Origin: Chryseotalea sanaruensis
GTDB lineage: Bacteria > Bacteroidota > Bacteroidia > Cytophagales > Cyclobacteriaceae
Length of the DNA: 64,000 nucleotides
Assembly: GCF_003990915.1 (NCBI RefSeq)
Contig: NZ_BHXQ01000005.1
Location: 1-64,000 of the forward strand
Direction: 5' to 3'
The notes under the pieces are model-generated. The model made no database searches. It was given only the letters and a program-made list of their open reading frames with translations, and was not told where the DNA came from. Position 1 is the stretch's first letter, and every line of letters begins with the position of its first letter. Below are positions 8,539-17,247 of the stretch, piece by piece. Made by a program: the position numbers and the translations under genes.

Positions 8539-9639
8539 ATGTCAATAAAAGTTCTTGTTATTACGAATAATCACACCATCCCTGTTATTCGGTCAGAGGC
8601 AGAGATTTTTATAGGTCTAAAGGTACAGGACGGTTTTGATGTAACTATAATGACTTTTGCCCACACGCAATACATTCCTAGATTTGAGCAAATGGGGATT
8701 AAGGTTATTAAGTTTCACCCACATAAAAAATTTAGTCTAGGACATATTAAACGAATAAGGCAGGAGTTAAAAATGGGGCACTATGACATTGTTCATATGT
8801 TCAATAACAAGGCAATGATCAATGGCCTGTTTGCCGCAATGTTTTTACCTGTTAAAACTGTCATTTACAGAGGCACCATTGGCAATGTACATTGGTGGGA
8901 TCCCTTTGCGTATTTAAAACACCTGAGTCCAAGAGTAGATAAAATCGTTTGTAACGTAGATGAAATAAAAACCTCCATTCAAAAGAACCTGCTTTTTAAT
9001 AAGAGCAAGGTTGTGACTATTGCAAAAGGTCATAAAGTCGAGTGGTATGATGATGTAGAGGCTGTTGACTTGAAAGCCTATGGTGTTCCTGACAATGCTT
9101 TTAAAGTGATTTGTGTAGCCAATGTCAGGAAAGTGAAAGGGATAAAATACCTTCTTCAGGCAACACATTATTTGAAGGAATCTTCAAATATTTATTTGAT
9201 TTTGGTAGGTAATGGAATGGATAAACCGGACCTAATGGAGATTGTTGAAAAGAGCCCCATTAAAGCCAATATTAAAATACTTGGGTTTCAGAACAACCCC
9301 CTTTCTTTTGTAAAAGCCTGCGATTCTTTTATGTTACCTTCTATTTATGGTGAGTCGCTCACCAGATCAGTTATTGAAGCTATGTGTTTGGAGGTGGCTC
9401 CTGTCATTACCAACCTTCCTGGAAATTCACGTTTGGTAATTCATGAAAAAACAGGATTAACAATGCCAATTAAGGATCCTGAAAGCATTGCAAAAGCCCT
9501 TGAACGACTTAGCAATGACCGATCTTTTGCTAAAATGTTAGGTAAAAATGCTCGTATCCATATTAAAAACAATATTAGAAATGAGGATAGTGTAAATGCT
9601 TATTATGAGCTTTACACATCAATGACGAAGCCTGATTAG
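8539..9639 (+). CDS. GT4 family glycosyltransferase
   Basis: A 366-residue GT-B enzyme. The N-terminal Rossmann half starts KVLVITNNHTIPV and carries HMFNNKAMINGLFA. The C-terminal half has VANVRKVKGIKYLLQA, YLILVGNGMDKPDL, the EX7E-like region GESLTRSVIEAMCLEVAPV, and NLPGNSRLVIHEKTGL. All are GT4 signatures for transfer from a nucleotide sugar with retention. It has no membrane span or signal peptide and is probably peripheral at the inner membrane. It lies alone between a divergent methyltransferase and the sigma operon; sugar and acceptor are unknown. Confidence 0.87.
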   Translation: MSIKVLVITNNHTIPVIRSEAEIFIGLKVQDGFDVTIMTFAHTQYIPRFEQMGIKVIKFHPHKKFSLGHIKRIRQELKMGHYDIVHMFNNKAMINGLFAAMFLPVKTVIYRGTIGNVHWWDPFAYLKHLSPRVDKIVCNVDEIKTSIQKNLLFNKSKVVTIAKGHKVEWYDDVEAVDLKAYGVPDNAFKVICVANVRKVKGIKYLLQATHYLKESSNIYLILVGNGMDKPDLMEIVEKSPIKANIKILGFQNNPLSFVKACDSFMLPSIYGESLTRSVIEAMCLEVAPVITNLPGNSRLVIHEKTGLTMPIKDPESIAKALERLSNDRSFAKMLGKNARIHIKNNIRNEDSVNAYYELYTSMTKPD

Positions 9640-9735
9640 GATGGCTTTTCAAATAACAAAGGGTAAACTGAGTAAAAAACAACGCTAACCTAAAACCTGG
9701 ATCTAAAGTCCTGTCATTTTAACCATTTTTGCCAG

Positions 9736-9743
9736 TATATTCG
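9736..9743 (+). promoter_or_regulatory. -7-like box (TATATTCG) of the ECF sigma operon
   Basis: TATATTCG is a one-base variant of TAnnTTTG and ends 7 bases before the sigma start codon. The same octamer occurs before marR at 18320. It may be the primary promoter or a variant used by an alternative sigma factor. Confidence 0.4.
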
Positions 9744-9750
9744 CCTTATA

Positions 9751-10338
9751 ATGGAAGAAGAATTCATTAAAAATAATTATACAGACGCTCAAAAACAGGA
9801 GATTTTTGACAAGGAGTTTATGCCCCAGATAAACGCCATGTACAATTTTGCCTATAGACTTACCCTGGAGCGCGATGATGCCAAAGATCTTTTGCAGGAT
9901 ACCTATTTAAAAGCCTATCGTTTCATCGATTCTTTCCAGCAAGGAACTAATGCAAAGGCATGGCTGTTTCGAATTTTGAAGAACAGCTTCATCAATGATT
10001 ACCGGAAAAAGAGCAAAGAGCCTGCTAAGGTAGATTATCAGGAAGTTGAAACGTATTATAACTCAGAGGAGGTAGACAGGCAGATTACCCCCGACTTGCG
10101 TGTGGAATCGCTCGGCAATATGATTGGCGATGAGATTTCAAATGCATTAAACGCATTGGATGTAGATTTTCGGACTGTTATTATATTGTGTGATCTGGAG
10201 GGCTTTAAGTACGAAGAGATGGCTAAAATTCTGGACATTCCCATTGGTACTGTTAGAAGCCGCCTTCATCGCGCCCGTAATCTGCTAAAAGAAAAATTAA
10301 GTGAATACGCTAAATCCATGGGATATAAAACCGCCTAA
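9751..10338 (+). CDS. ECF-type RNA polymerase sigma factor (RpoE-like)
   Basis: A 195-residue sigma factor with region 2 at about residues 28-95 (FAYRLTLERDDAKDLLQDTY, then AKAWLFRILKNSFINDYRKK) and region 4 at about 130-183 (YEEMAKILDIPIGTVRSRLHRAR). It directs core polymerase to a stress or envelope regulon. It is followed 12 bases later by a zinc-finger anti-sigma gene and then by gmk and nadD, an arrangement that may couple the regulator to nucleotide metabolism genes. Confidence 0.93.
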   Translation: MEEEFIKNNYTDAQKQEIFDKEFMPQINAMYNFAYRLTLERDDAKDLLQDTYLKAYRFIDSFQQGTNAKAWLFRILKNSFINDYRKKSKEPAKVDYQEVETYYNSEEVDRQITPDLRVESLGNMIGDEISNALNALDVDFRTVIILCDLEGFKYEEMAKILDIPIGTVRSRLHRARNLLKEKLSEYAKSMGYKTA

Positions 10339-10350
10339 GCCTCCGAGTTT

Positions 10351-10623
10351 ATGAATACACCCGATAAGAAAAATATGAAACATGAATGCCCTCATCAGCA
10401 GGAGTGTTTACAATTACTTCAGTCAATTTTAGATGGCGAAGCAACTACGGAGCAAAAAGATAGATTTATGGGACATCATTTAGAAGAATGCATGCCTTGC
10501 TATCAGAATTATCACCTTGAAGTAGCCATACGCGATTTGCTAAAGAAGAAGTGTTCAAACGAAGCACCTCAGGATTTAGTAGACAGCATTAAACAAAAGG
10601 TAATTCAAAACCTATCTAAATAA
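10351..10623 (+). CDS. Zinc-finger anti-sigma factor
   Basis: A 90-residue soluble protein with the zinc-binding anti-sigma motif HxxxCxxC (HLEECMPC, about residues 43-50) plus an upstream Cys/His-rich stretch (HECPHQQEC). Proteins of this kind bind ECF sigma factors and release them when thiols are oxidised or zinc is lost. No membrane span is present, so it acts in the cytoplasm. A second ATG at codon 9 is possible. Its stop overlaps the gmk start in TAATG. Confidence 0.85.
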   Translation: MNTPDKKNMKHECPHQQECLQLLQSILDGEATTEQKDRFMGHHLEECMPCYQNYHLEVAIRDLLKKKCSNEAPQDLVDSIKQKVIQNLSK

Positions 10624-11195
10624 TGGCAGGAAAAGCATTAATCTTTTCTGCACCCTCCGGTTCAGGCAAAACTACTATAGTAAGGCACCTGCTGCAAAAC
10701 AACTCCGATCTGGGGTTCTCTATTTCTGCGTCAACACGCGATAGACGCGGCCGTACAGAACAACATGGTAAAGACTACTATTTTCTTTCTCCGGAAGAAT
10801 TCAAACAAAAGATAGACGCCAATCAGTTTATAGAGTGGGAAGAAGTTTACGAAGGTAACTTTTATGGCACTTTAAAATCTGAGATTGAAAGACTTTGGAG
10901 CGAAGGAAAGAATGTGATTTTTGATGTGGATGTAAAAGGCGGATTAAGTCTTAAAAAGTATTTTGGCGATAAGGCTCTCGCGGTTTTTGTAAAAGTGCCT
11001 TCCATAGAAGTATTAAAAGAAAGATTAAAAGATAGAGGCACAGAATCAGAAGAGAGTTTATCGAGACGATTATTCAAAGCTAAGTTTGAAATGGGCTTCG
11101 AAGATAAATTTGACGTGGTATTGGTTAATGAAGACAGAGAGCGCTCCTTGCAAGAAGCGCAAAAACTTTATAATGAGTTTAAAAACAGAAGCTGA
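10623..11195 (+). CDS. gmk: Guanylate kinase
   Basis: A 190-residue enzyme converting GMP plus ATP to GDP plus ADP in purine nucleotide synthesis. The P-loop is APSGSGKT at residues 10-17. The GMP-binding segment [18 protein letters not shown] follows at about 38-55, and [13 protein letters not shown] carries the later conserved acid. Length is normal. The start overlaps the anti-sigma stop (TAATG), so translation is coupled. Confidence 0.97.
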   Translation: MAGKALIFSAPSGSGKTTIVRHLLQNNSDLGFSISASTRDRRGRTEQHGKDYYFLSPEEFKQKIDANQFIEWEEVYEGNFYGTLKSEIERLWSEGKNVIFDVDVKGGLSLKKYFGDKALAVFVKVPSIEVLKERLKDRGTESEESLSRRLFKAKFEMGFEDKFDVVLVNEDRERSLQEAQKLYNEFKNRS

Positions 11196-11207
11196 AATTT
11201 TTAACTA

Positions 11208-11780
11208 ATGAAGATCGGCCTCTTTTTCGGTTCTTTTAACCCCATCCACACAGGCCATCTGATTATTGCCAATGTTATGGTAGAAACCACCGATCTGGAA
11301 AAGATCTGGTTTGTTGTTTCTCCACAAAATCCATTTAAACCCAGTAAAGGTTTACTCCACGAGTTTGATCGTTATGACATGGTGCGGGCCGCCATACACG
11401 ACAACTATAATTTTGAAGTATCAAATATTGAGTTTAACCTGCCAAAGCCAAGTTATACCATCCATACCCTTGTTCACTTAAGTGAAAAGTATCCTGATAA
11501 AGAATTTAAAGTAATCGTAGGCGAAGACAACCTGGAACGCTTTTCTAATTGGAAAAATCACGAGCAAATTCTAAATAACTACGGATTATATGTTTATCCG
11601 AGACCTAATGCGCAACCTTCTGAACTAAAAATGCATCCTAATGTGCGTATGGTCGAAGCCCCACTGCTGGATATTTCTGCAACATTCATCCGTAACAATA
11701 TCCGCTTGGGCAAGTCTGTACGTTATTTAGTCCCCGATGCTGTTAATGAGCAAATTTTGGCCAAAAAATTTTACCTCTGA
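11208..11780 (+). CDS. nadD: Nicotinate-nucleotide adenylyltransferase
   Basis: A 190-residue enzyme that adenylates nicotinate mononucleotide in NAD synthesis. The nucleotidyltransferase signature GSFNPIHTGHL at about residues 8-18 supplies the HxGH motif, and ISATFIRNNI near the C-terminus corresponds to the second (ISxTxIR) motif. It lies 12 bases after gmk in the same orientation, an operon with the sigma and anti-sigma genes. Confidence 0.95.
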   Translation: MKIGLFFGSFNPIHTGHLIIANVMVETTDLEKIWFVVSPQNPFKPSKGLLHEFDRYDMVRAAIHDNYNFEVSNIEFNLPKPSYTIHTLVHLSEKYPDKEFKVIVGEDNLERFSNWKNHEQILNNYGLYVYPRPNAQPSELKMHPNVRMVEAPLLDISATFIRNNIRLGKSVRYLVPDAVNEQILAKKFYL

Positions 11781-11835
11781 GTGAAATTGTAAAGGCCGAA
11801 CTAGCACTAATACATGCGGGAAAACCACTTACGGC

Positions 11836-14445
11836 ATGAAGATATCCTTTACTATTTCATTATTGTTATCCGTTGTTCAGCTTACAATAGCCGGTGGCTT
11901 GCGGGGAAATATTAAAGCAGATGATGGCAGTAATCTAGGCTACGCCACAATTTATGTTAAACAAATTGGTAGCGGAACCACTACTAATGAAAATGGTTTA
12001 TACGACATCTCCTTGCCTGCCGGGCAATACGAAATCGTTTTTCAATATGTCGGTTTTGAAACCCAGACCCTTAATGTTACCATTGGTGAAGGCTATACAG
12101 AACTGAATGTTGTTATGAAATCTCAAACAGTAGTATTGCAAAATATTACTGTGCGTGCCGGCAAAGAAGATCCCGCCTACACCATCATGAGAAAAGCCAT
12201 TGCCAAGGCTAAGTATCACTCACAACAATTGGATTTTTATTCAGCTCAAGTATACATAAAAGGAACAGGGCAACTCAAGGACTATCCTTGGTTGCTTAAA
12301 AAAGAAATGGAAAAAGAAGGTATTGAAAAGGATAGGGTATATATAAGTGAATCGGTAAGTGAAATTGAATATAGAAGACCCAATACATTTAAAGAAAAAA
12401 CTATTTCGGTATACAGTGACGGAAAAGACAACAACACCTCTCCCAATGGTTATATTTTCGGAAGTTTCTATTCACCGGAAATTGTAGAGACTGTTTCCCC
12501 ACTTTCCCCTAAAGCTTTTTCATATTATCGCTTCGAATACGAAGGCACTTTTAAAGATCGTAGCTATGAAGTGAGCCGTATAAAGGTGACGCCACGCTCC
12601 AGAGGTGATAATGTTTTTGAAGGTATGCTTTTCATTGTGGAAGATGCCTGGAGCATTCATAGTATTGATTTTACCACTACAAAGTTGGGTATTACTTTTA
12701 AAATGAAGCAGGTGTATGCACCAATAGAAGATAAGGCCTGGCTTCCAGTATCACACCGTTATCAGGTAGATGCTAAAGTTTTTGGTTTTGAATTTGAAGC
12801 AAATTACCTGGCAACATTAAGCAACTATAAAATTGAACTCAACAAAGATCTATTTGTAGAGGACATGGAAGTGATTGACGAAAAATTAGAAAAAGCAAAA
12901 GCCAAGGAAGTAGAGAGTCGTTTCAGCAAGGAAGCACAAGATTTGCAAAAACGAATGGAGGGTGGCAAAGAGATTACGCGTAAGGAGTTAAGAACTATTG
13001 TGAAGGAATATGAGAAGCAAGAAGCAAAAGCTCAGAAAGAACCTGAGGTAATCTCAAACTATACTCAAGAGAAAGATAGTATCAGTTTTAAGAAAGATAC
13101 AACTTATTGGAATGCAATACGCCCTGTCCCGCTTACTAGGGCCGAAATTAAGGGCTATGTAAAAGTGGATAGTCTTGCGGTAATTGAGCAAAAGAAAGAA
13201 GTCGGTGATACAACCAAGCAGCGTAAACATAAGGGGTTCCAACCCTGGGATTTGATCACCGGTGATAGCTATAAAGTTTCCAAGCATTCTAATTTCAGCA
13301 TTGAAACACCCACAGGTGGATTCAATACAGTGGAGGGGTTTAATCTTATCTATAAAGTTCGGTTCGGCACTATTTTGCAAGACACTAACAAAACCAGACT
13401 GATGATTACCCCCACATTTCGTTATGCTTTTGCACGCGAGCGTGCCGCTGGTAAAGTGAATTTTTCGCTTCGAAATAAAAATTACCGATTGAATATAGAA
13501 GGTGGCCGTTACATCAAACAATTTAATGCGAACGAAGCAATTTTTCCACCCATTAACACGATCTCCACACTTTTCTTCGAGCGCAATTTTATGAAGATAT
13601 ACCAGAGAGATTTTGTTGAAGCACGACTTCGTAAAAGTATTACGCCTAAGTTTTCTTTTGATGCTACAGTAGAATGGGCTCAGCGTAGCGCTATGGTAAA
13701 TACTTCTGATTATAAAATTGTTGATAGAGATCATATAGAAGGTTATACATCAAATAATCCGTTTTCAAGGGAATTAAATAGCGAAATACTCACACCTGAT
13801 CATAACGCTTTAGTAGCATCAGTAAATTTTTCGGCAAAGCCTTGGTTGAAATATCGAATCAGAAATGGAAAAAAATTGGCGATTGATGATTCATCTCCGG
13901 TCTTGCGATTTAACTATACAAAAGGCATAGATGCATTGAGTAGTGATGTAAACTTTGATCACATAGAAGCAGGAATAAGACATTCTTTTGATATAGGCGT
14001 GCGTGGCCGACTTGATTTTGATTTAGGGGCAGGTGCATTTTTGAATGATCGCAGTTTATACTTTATGGATTATAAGCACTTTGCAGGTAATCTTACATTC
14101 ATCACAACTTCAAGTCCTGTCGGAAGCTATCGCCTGTTGGATTATTATAATTACAGCACAAGCGATATGTATTTTACTGGAAGTGTTCACTACCAATTCA
14201 GAAGATTTATTGTAACAGCGCTACCCTATGCAAGGATGTTAGGTATAAGGGAAAATGTTTTTGTTAATTATTTAGCTACACCGAGTTCTCGGAATTATAC
14301 GGAGCTAGGCTATAGTATAGATGGGATTCTAAGAATCTTCAGGGTAGAGGCAGCTGCAGCTTTTGAAAATGGAAAGTATGTAGATTGGGGTGTGCGTGTG
14401 GGTATTGCGACTAATATAAGCGTTCGTTTTTCTGATAATGATTAG
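11836..14445 (+). CDS. DUF5686 family outer-membrane protein with carboxypeptidase-like domain
   Basis: An 869-residue exported protein. Residues 1-19 are a signal peptide. About 20-110 is a carboxypeptidase-regulatory-like domain (GLRGNIKADDGSNLGYATIYV). Then comes the DUF5686 body starting DPAYTIMRKAIAKAKYHSQQL, a charged coil around 350-400, and a C-terminal half rich in alternating aromatic strands consistent with an outer-membrane beta barrel. The family is widespread in Bacteroidota and of unknown function. It lies 55 bases after nadD and may share its transcript. Confidence 0.85.
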   Translation: MKISFTISLLLSVVQLTIAGGLRGNIKADDGSNLGYATIYVKQIGSGTTTNENGLYDISLPAGQYEIVFQYVGFETQTLNVTIGEGYTELNVVMKSQTVVLQNITVRAGKEDPAYTIMRKAIAKAKYHSQQLDFYSAQVYIKGTGQLKDYPWLLKKEMEKEGIEKDRVYISESVSEIEYRRPNTFKEKTISVYSDGKDNNTSPNGYIFGSFYSPEIVETVSPLSPKAFSYYRFEYEGTFKDRSYEVSRIKVTPRSRGDNVFEGMLFIVEDAWSIHSIDFTTTKLGITFKMKQVYAPIEDKAWLPVSHRYQVDAKVFGFEFEANYLATLSNYKIELNKDLFVEDMEVIDEKLEKAKAKEVESRFSKEAQDLQKRMEGGKEITRKELRTIVKEYEKQEAKAQKEPEVISNYTQEKDSISFKKDTTYWNAIRPVPLTRAEIKGYVKVDSLAVIEQKKEVGDTTKQRKHKGFQPWDLITGDSYKVSKHSNFSIETPTGGFNTVEGFNLIYKVRFGTILQDTNKTRLMITPTFRYAFARERAAGKVNFSLRNKNYRLNIEGGRYIKQFNANEAIFPPINTISTLFFERNFMKIYQRDFVEARLRKSITPKFSFDATVEWAQRSAMVNTSDYKIVDRDHIEGYTSNNPFSRELNSEILTPDHNALVASVNFSAKPWLKYRIRNGKKLAIDDSSPVLRFNYTKGIDALSSDVNFDHIEAGIRHSFDIGVRGRLDFDLGAGAFLNDRSLYFMDYKHFAGNLTFITTSSPVGSYRLLDYYNYSTSDMYFTGSVHYQFRRFIVTALPYARMLGIRENVFVNYLATPSSRNYTELGYSIDGILRIFRVEAAAAFENGKYVDWGVRVGIATNISVRFSDND

Positions 14446-14469
14446 AAAATGCACATAAACTGCGGAGTG

Positions 14470-14509
14470 CGCAGAGGTTCGCAGAGAAAGATCTCTGCGA
14501 ACCTCTGCG
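14470..14509. repeat. 18-bp perfect hairpin of CTCTGCG type
   Basis: CGCAGAGGTTCGCAGAGA (14470-14487) and its exact complement (14492-14509) enclose a 4-base loop between two convergent genes. The following bases TTCTTTGTGG are not a T tract, so if it terminates transcription it is not a textbook terminator. CTCTGCG-rich elements of this kind recur in intergenic DNA of many bacteria, so a dispersed repeat is likely. Confidence 0.75.
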
Positions 14510-14530
14510 TTCTTTGTGGTTGAAAAATTA

Positions 14531-15826
14531 TTAAGCGACAGTTTTCCGCTTTCTCAGGAGGATAAATAACAAAGTACTAATGCCCAATAAATATGGATAG
14601 TAAAGATGCTTTAGTATTTCGAAAGGTGATAAAGCAACTGATGCCGCAGCAAGAGCCGCTAACAGTTGTGCACCATAAGGCAGCAAGCCCTGTACAAAAC
14701 AAGACATAGTATCTAATATACTTGCGCTTCTTTTAGGATCTACCTGATGTTTATCAGCAATATCTTTAGCTAAAGGTCCTACAATTAAAATTGTAATCGT
14801 ATTATTTGCTAATGCAGCATTAACCAAAACTGTTAAAGAAACTATACCTAACTCAGCTCCTCGGCTACTTTTGATCAATCGAGAAACATGATAAAGTATA
14901 TAGTCTATTCCACCGAAATACTTAATCAAGCCGACAATACCACCAATCACCATACAGATTAGACTCAATTCAAACATCGAAGCCATTCCATCATTCATGG
15001 CCTGCAATCCTGACCAAAGATCGGTGCTTTGTGTAGCGAGACCAACAATGAACGTTAACAAGATGCCTAATACCAATACCCAGATAACATGTAATCCTGT
15101 AAGCGCTGCAACTAAAATAAATAAGTAAGGAGCAATCTTAATAAAAGAATAATCTGATGATAGCCCCATATTCATGCCGTTGTTAATGGGTGTTATTACA
15201 ATGTAAAGCAAAAAAGTAATTAGAGCTGGAGGCAAAGCAATCCAAAAATTAGTTTTAAACTTATCGCGCATCTCAACTTTTTGAGTACGCGTAGCCGCTA
15301 TTGTAGTATCCGATATCATAGAGAGATTATCGCCAAACATACTACCGCCTACCACTGCCGCTAATGCAATACCTAACGTACCGGGTACACTTTCACTTAC
15401 ACCAACAGCAATGGGCGCCAGCGCCACAACAGTACCAACAGATGTGCCTAACGAAATTGAAATAAAACAAGCAGTAAGAAAAAGTCCTGCTATTAATAAA
15501 CTTGGCGAAGTGTACGATAAAGCAAAGTTAACAGTCGATTGTACGGCCCCAATACTTTTACCTAATCCGGCAAAGGCACCTGCTAACAAGAAAATCAATA
15601 TCATCAGCATAATGCCTGAATCTCCGGCACCCTTGGAGAACTCATCAATTTTTTTGTGGAAATTTAATGAAGGAAAAAGTAGAAAGCCGGATAGTGCAGC
15701 CACCATAAAAGCTACCAACATTGGCATCTTATAGAAATCATTAAGAATTAATGAAGTTATAAAGTAGACAACGATGAAAACAAGTAAGGGCAATAATGCC
15801 CAAAAGTTACCGCGTTTTAATTCCAT
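14531..15826 (-). CDS. Na+/H+ antiporter of the NhaC family
   Basis: A 431-residue integral membrane protein with about eleven predicted spans. It shows NhaC-family segments: LGTSVGTVVALAPIAVGVS, VGGSMFGDNLSMISDTTIAA with an acidic residue pair in mid-membrane, and a C-terminal LANNTITILIVGPLAKDIA followed by FVQGLLPYGAQLL. It should exchange sodium, or an organic cation as in related transporters, for protons across the inner membrane. It is probably the last gene of the selenium cluster strand; a 40-base gap separates it from the VanZ gene. Confidence 0.88.
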   Translation of the reverse strand: MELKRGNFWALLPLLVFIVVYFITSLILNDFYKMPMLVAFMVAALSGFLLFPSLNFHKKIDEFSKGAGDSGIMLMILIFLLAGAFAGLGKSIGAVQSTVNFALSYTSPSLLIAGLFLTACFISISLGTSVGTVVALAPIAVGVSESVPGTLGIALAAVVGGSMFGDNLSMISDTTIAATRTQKVEMRDKFKTNFWIALPPALITFLLYIVITPINNGMNMGLSSDYSFIKIAPYLFILVAALTGLHVIWVLVLGILLTFIVGLATQSTDLWSGLQAMNDGMASMFELSLICMVIGGIVGLIKYFGGIDYILYHVSRLIKSSRGAELGIVSLTVLVNAALANNTITILIVGPLAKDIADKHQVDPKRSASILDTMSCFVQGLLPYGAQLLAALAAASVALSPFEILKHLYYPYLLGISTLLFILLRKRKTVA

Positions 15827-15865
15827 AGATTTGTTGGTGCCGTGAATATAGAAGAGTTGATTAAA

Positions 15866-16201
15866 TTATTTCTTGAATAATGATAAAATATATGGAGACA
15901 AGAGCAGCCCTGCGATCACTCCCGTGCCATCAGCCAACAAATCATAAACTTCAAAGCTTCGGCTATCTACAAATAATTGAAAAAGCTCGGTCAGTACACT
16001 AAAAAATATTCCGACTAAAAGAAGAATCCATTTTTTTAGAAATGAAAAATCATAGCTAACCGCTATAATCCAGATAAAGAACATGGTGAAATGAACAACT
16101 TTATCAAGCCCAACAATTTTTGGGTTAGGTATAGTTGATCCGGGTAGCAGTACTACTATGAGAATACCTAAACTTACTATAATTGTTAGCCAATATTTCA
16201 A
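15866..16201 (-). CDS. VanZ family membrane protein
   Basis: A 111-residue protein with four predicted membrane spans and VanZ features: VGLDKVVHFTMFFIWIIAVS, then LTELFQLFVDSRSFEVYDLLADGTGVIAG. VanZ-like proteins are small membrane proteins of uncertain biochemical role, linked to glycopeptide tolerance in some Gram-positives. It overlaps the end of selD by 4 bases (ATGA type), so it is translated from the same message. Confidence 0.88.
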   Translation of the reverse strand: MKYWLTIIVSLGILIVVLLPGSTIPNPKIVGLDKVVHFTMFFIWIIAVSYDFSFLKKWILLLVGIFFSVLTELFQLFVDSRSFEVYDLLADGTGVIAGLLLSPYILSLFKK

Positions 16202-17238
16202 TGTATAATTTTTATGGTTTTAGAATTAAACTCTGTCATCCTACCGAAGGACTTAAGTGCTAATTTGTGACTAAGGCAAAGTTTTTCAAATTCATGTTGT
16301 GCCTCGTGTGCAACACATACCATTAAGCCGCCACTGGTTTGAGGGTCAGACAATGTTAAAAATGACTCCGATCCAATGCCATCAATTTTATCCTGATAGC
16401 TGCTCCAGTTGCGCATAGTATTATCGGGATAAATCATATTGCTGGCGTAATGAGAAATGTTTTTGAGCAGTGGAACATTGGCATAATTAATCTCTGCGCT
16501 TAAACCACTGCCTTCACATACCTCCACTAAATGTCCCAGCAAACCAAAACCTGTTATGTCAGTCATGGCATGAATGTAACTTTGCTTTCCAAATACTTCT
16601 CCAATTATGTTAAGCTGCAACATGCTTTGCACAGCTTCCTCAAAATCAGCCGCAAGGGCAAGCCCGCGTTTATGCGCAGTACTGATCATACCCACACCTA
16701 GTGGTTTGGTCAGGTATAATAAATCGCCAGATTTGGCAGTATTGTTTTGTTTAAGATTACTTTTTTCAATGAGGCCACTTACGGCCAAACCAAAAATGGG
16801 TTCCGGACTATCAATACTATGACCGCCAGCCAGCGGTATACCCGCTTTGGCGCAGATTGTGCGGCTGCCATCAAGTACCTTTTGGGCAAGCTCTGGTGAT
16901 AGTTTTTCTACTGGCCATCCTAAAATAGCTAATGCCATTATGGGCTTGCCACCCATAGCATACACATCGCTGATAGCATTAACTGAGGCAATAGAACCAA
17001 AAGTAAAAGCATCATCCACAATAGGCATGAAAAAATCCGTTGTGCTGATTAAACAATTGCCATTGCCTATATCCATTACAGCCGCGTCATCTTTACTTTC
17101 ATTACCAACTAACAATGAAGGGAATGTCGTTTTAGGAAAGGCAGTATGTAGAATTTTATCCAGTACCGCAGGAGCAATTTTGCAACCGCAACCTGAGCCG
17201 TGCGAGTATTGTGTTAGTTTAATATTTTCAGCAGACAT
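16198..17238 (-). CDS. selD: Selenide, water dikinase (selenophosphate synthase)
   Basis: A 346-residue enzyme making selenophosphate from selenide and ATP. The N-terminal motif GSGCGCK puts Cys17 and Lys20 at the catalytic positions; cysteine rather than selenocysteine is used. Later motifs DDAAVMDIG and TTDFFMPIVDD bind ATP and magnesium, and GGHSIDSPEP and TDITGFGLLGH are also conserved. It lies 9 bases downstream of mnmH, which uses its product. No selA, selB or selC is seen in the window. Confidence 0.96.
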   Translation of the reverse strand: MSAENIKLTQYSHGSGCGCKIAPAVLDKILHTAFPKTTFPSLLVGNESKDDAAVMDIGNGNCLISTTDFFMPIVDDAFTFGSIASVNAISDVYAMGGKPIMALAILGWPVEKLSPELAQKVLDGSRTICAKAGIPLAGGHSIDSPEPIFGLAVSGLIEKSNLKQNNTAKSGDLLYLTKPLGVGMISTAHKRGLALAADFEEAVQSMLQLNIIGEVFGKQSYIHAMTDITGFGLLGHLVEVCEGSGLSAEINYANVPLLKNISHYASNMIYPDNTMRNWSSYQDKIDGIGSESFLTLSDPQTSGGLMVCVAHEAQHEFEKLCLSHKLALKSFGRMTEFNSKTIKIIH

Positions 17239-17247
17239 GATGCGAAC

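Noticed and set aside
13054..13734. A 226-codon reading frame antisense to the DUF5686 gene
   Set aside because: Its translation is rich in Cys, His and Ile with no domain, and it lies wholly within a convincing beta-rich coding region on the plus strand.
16198..17238. Selenocysteine codon in SelD
   Set aside because: The catalytic position is an ordinary Cys codon, and there is no in-frame TGA inside the gene.
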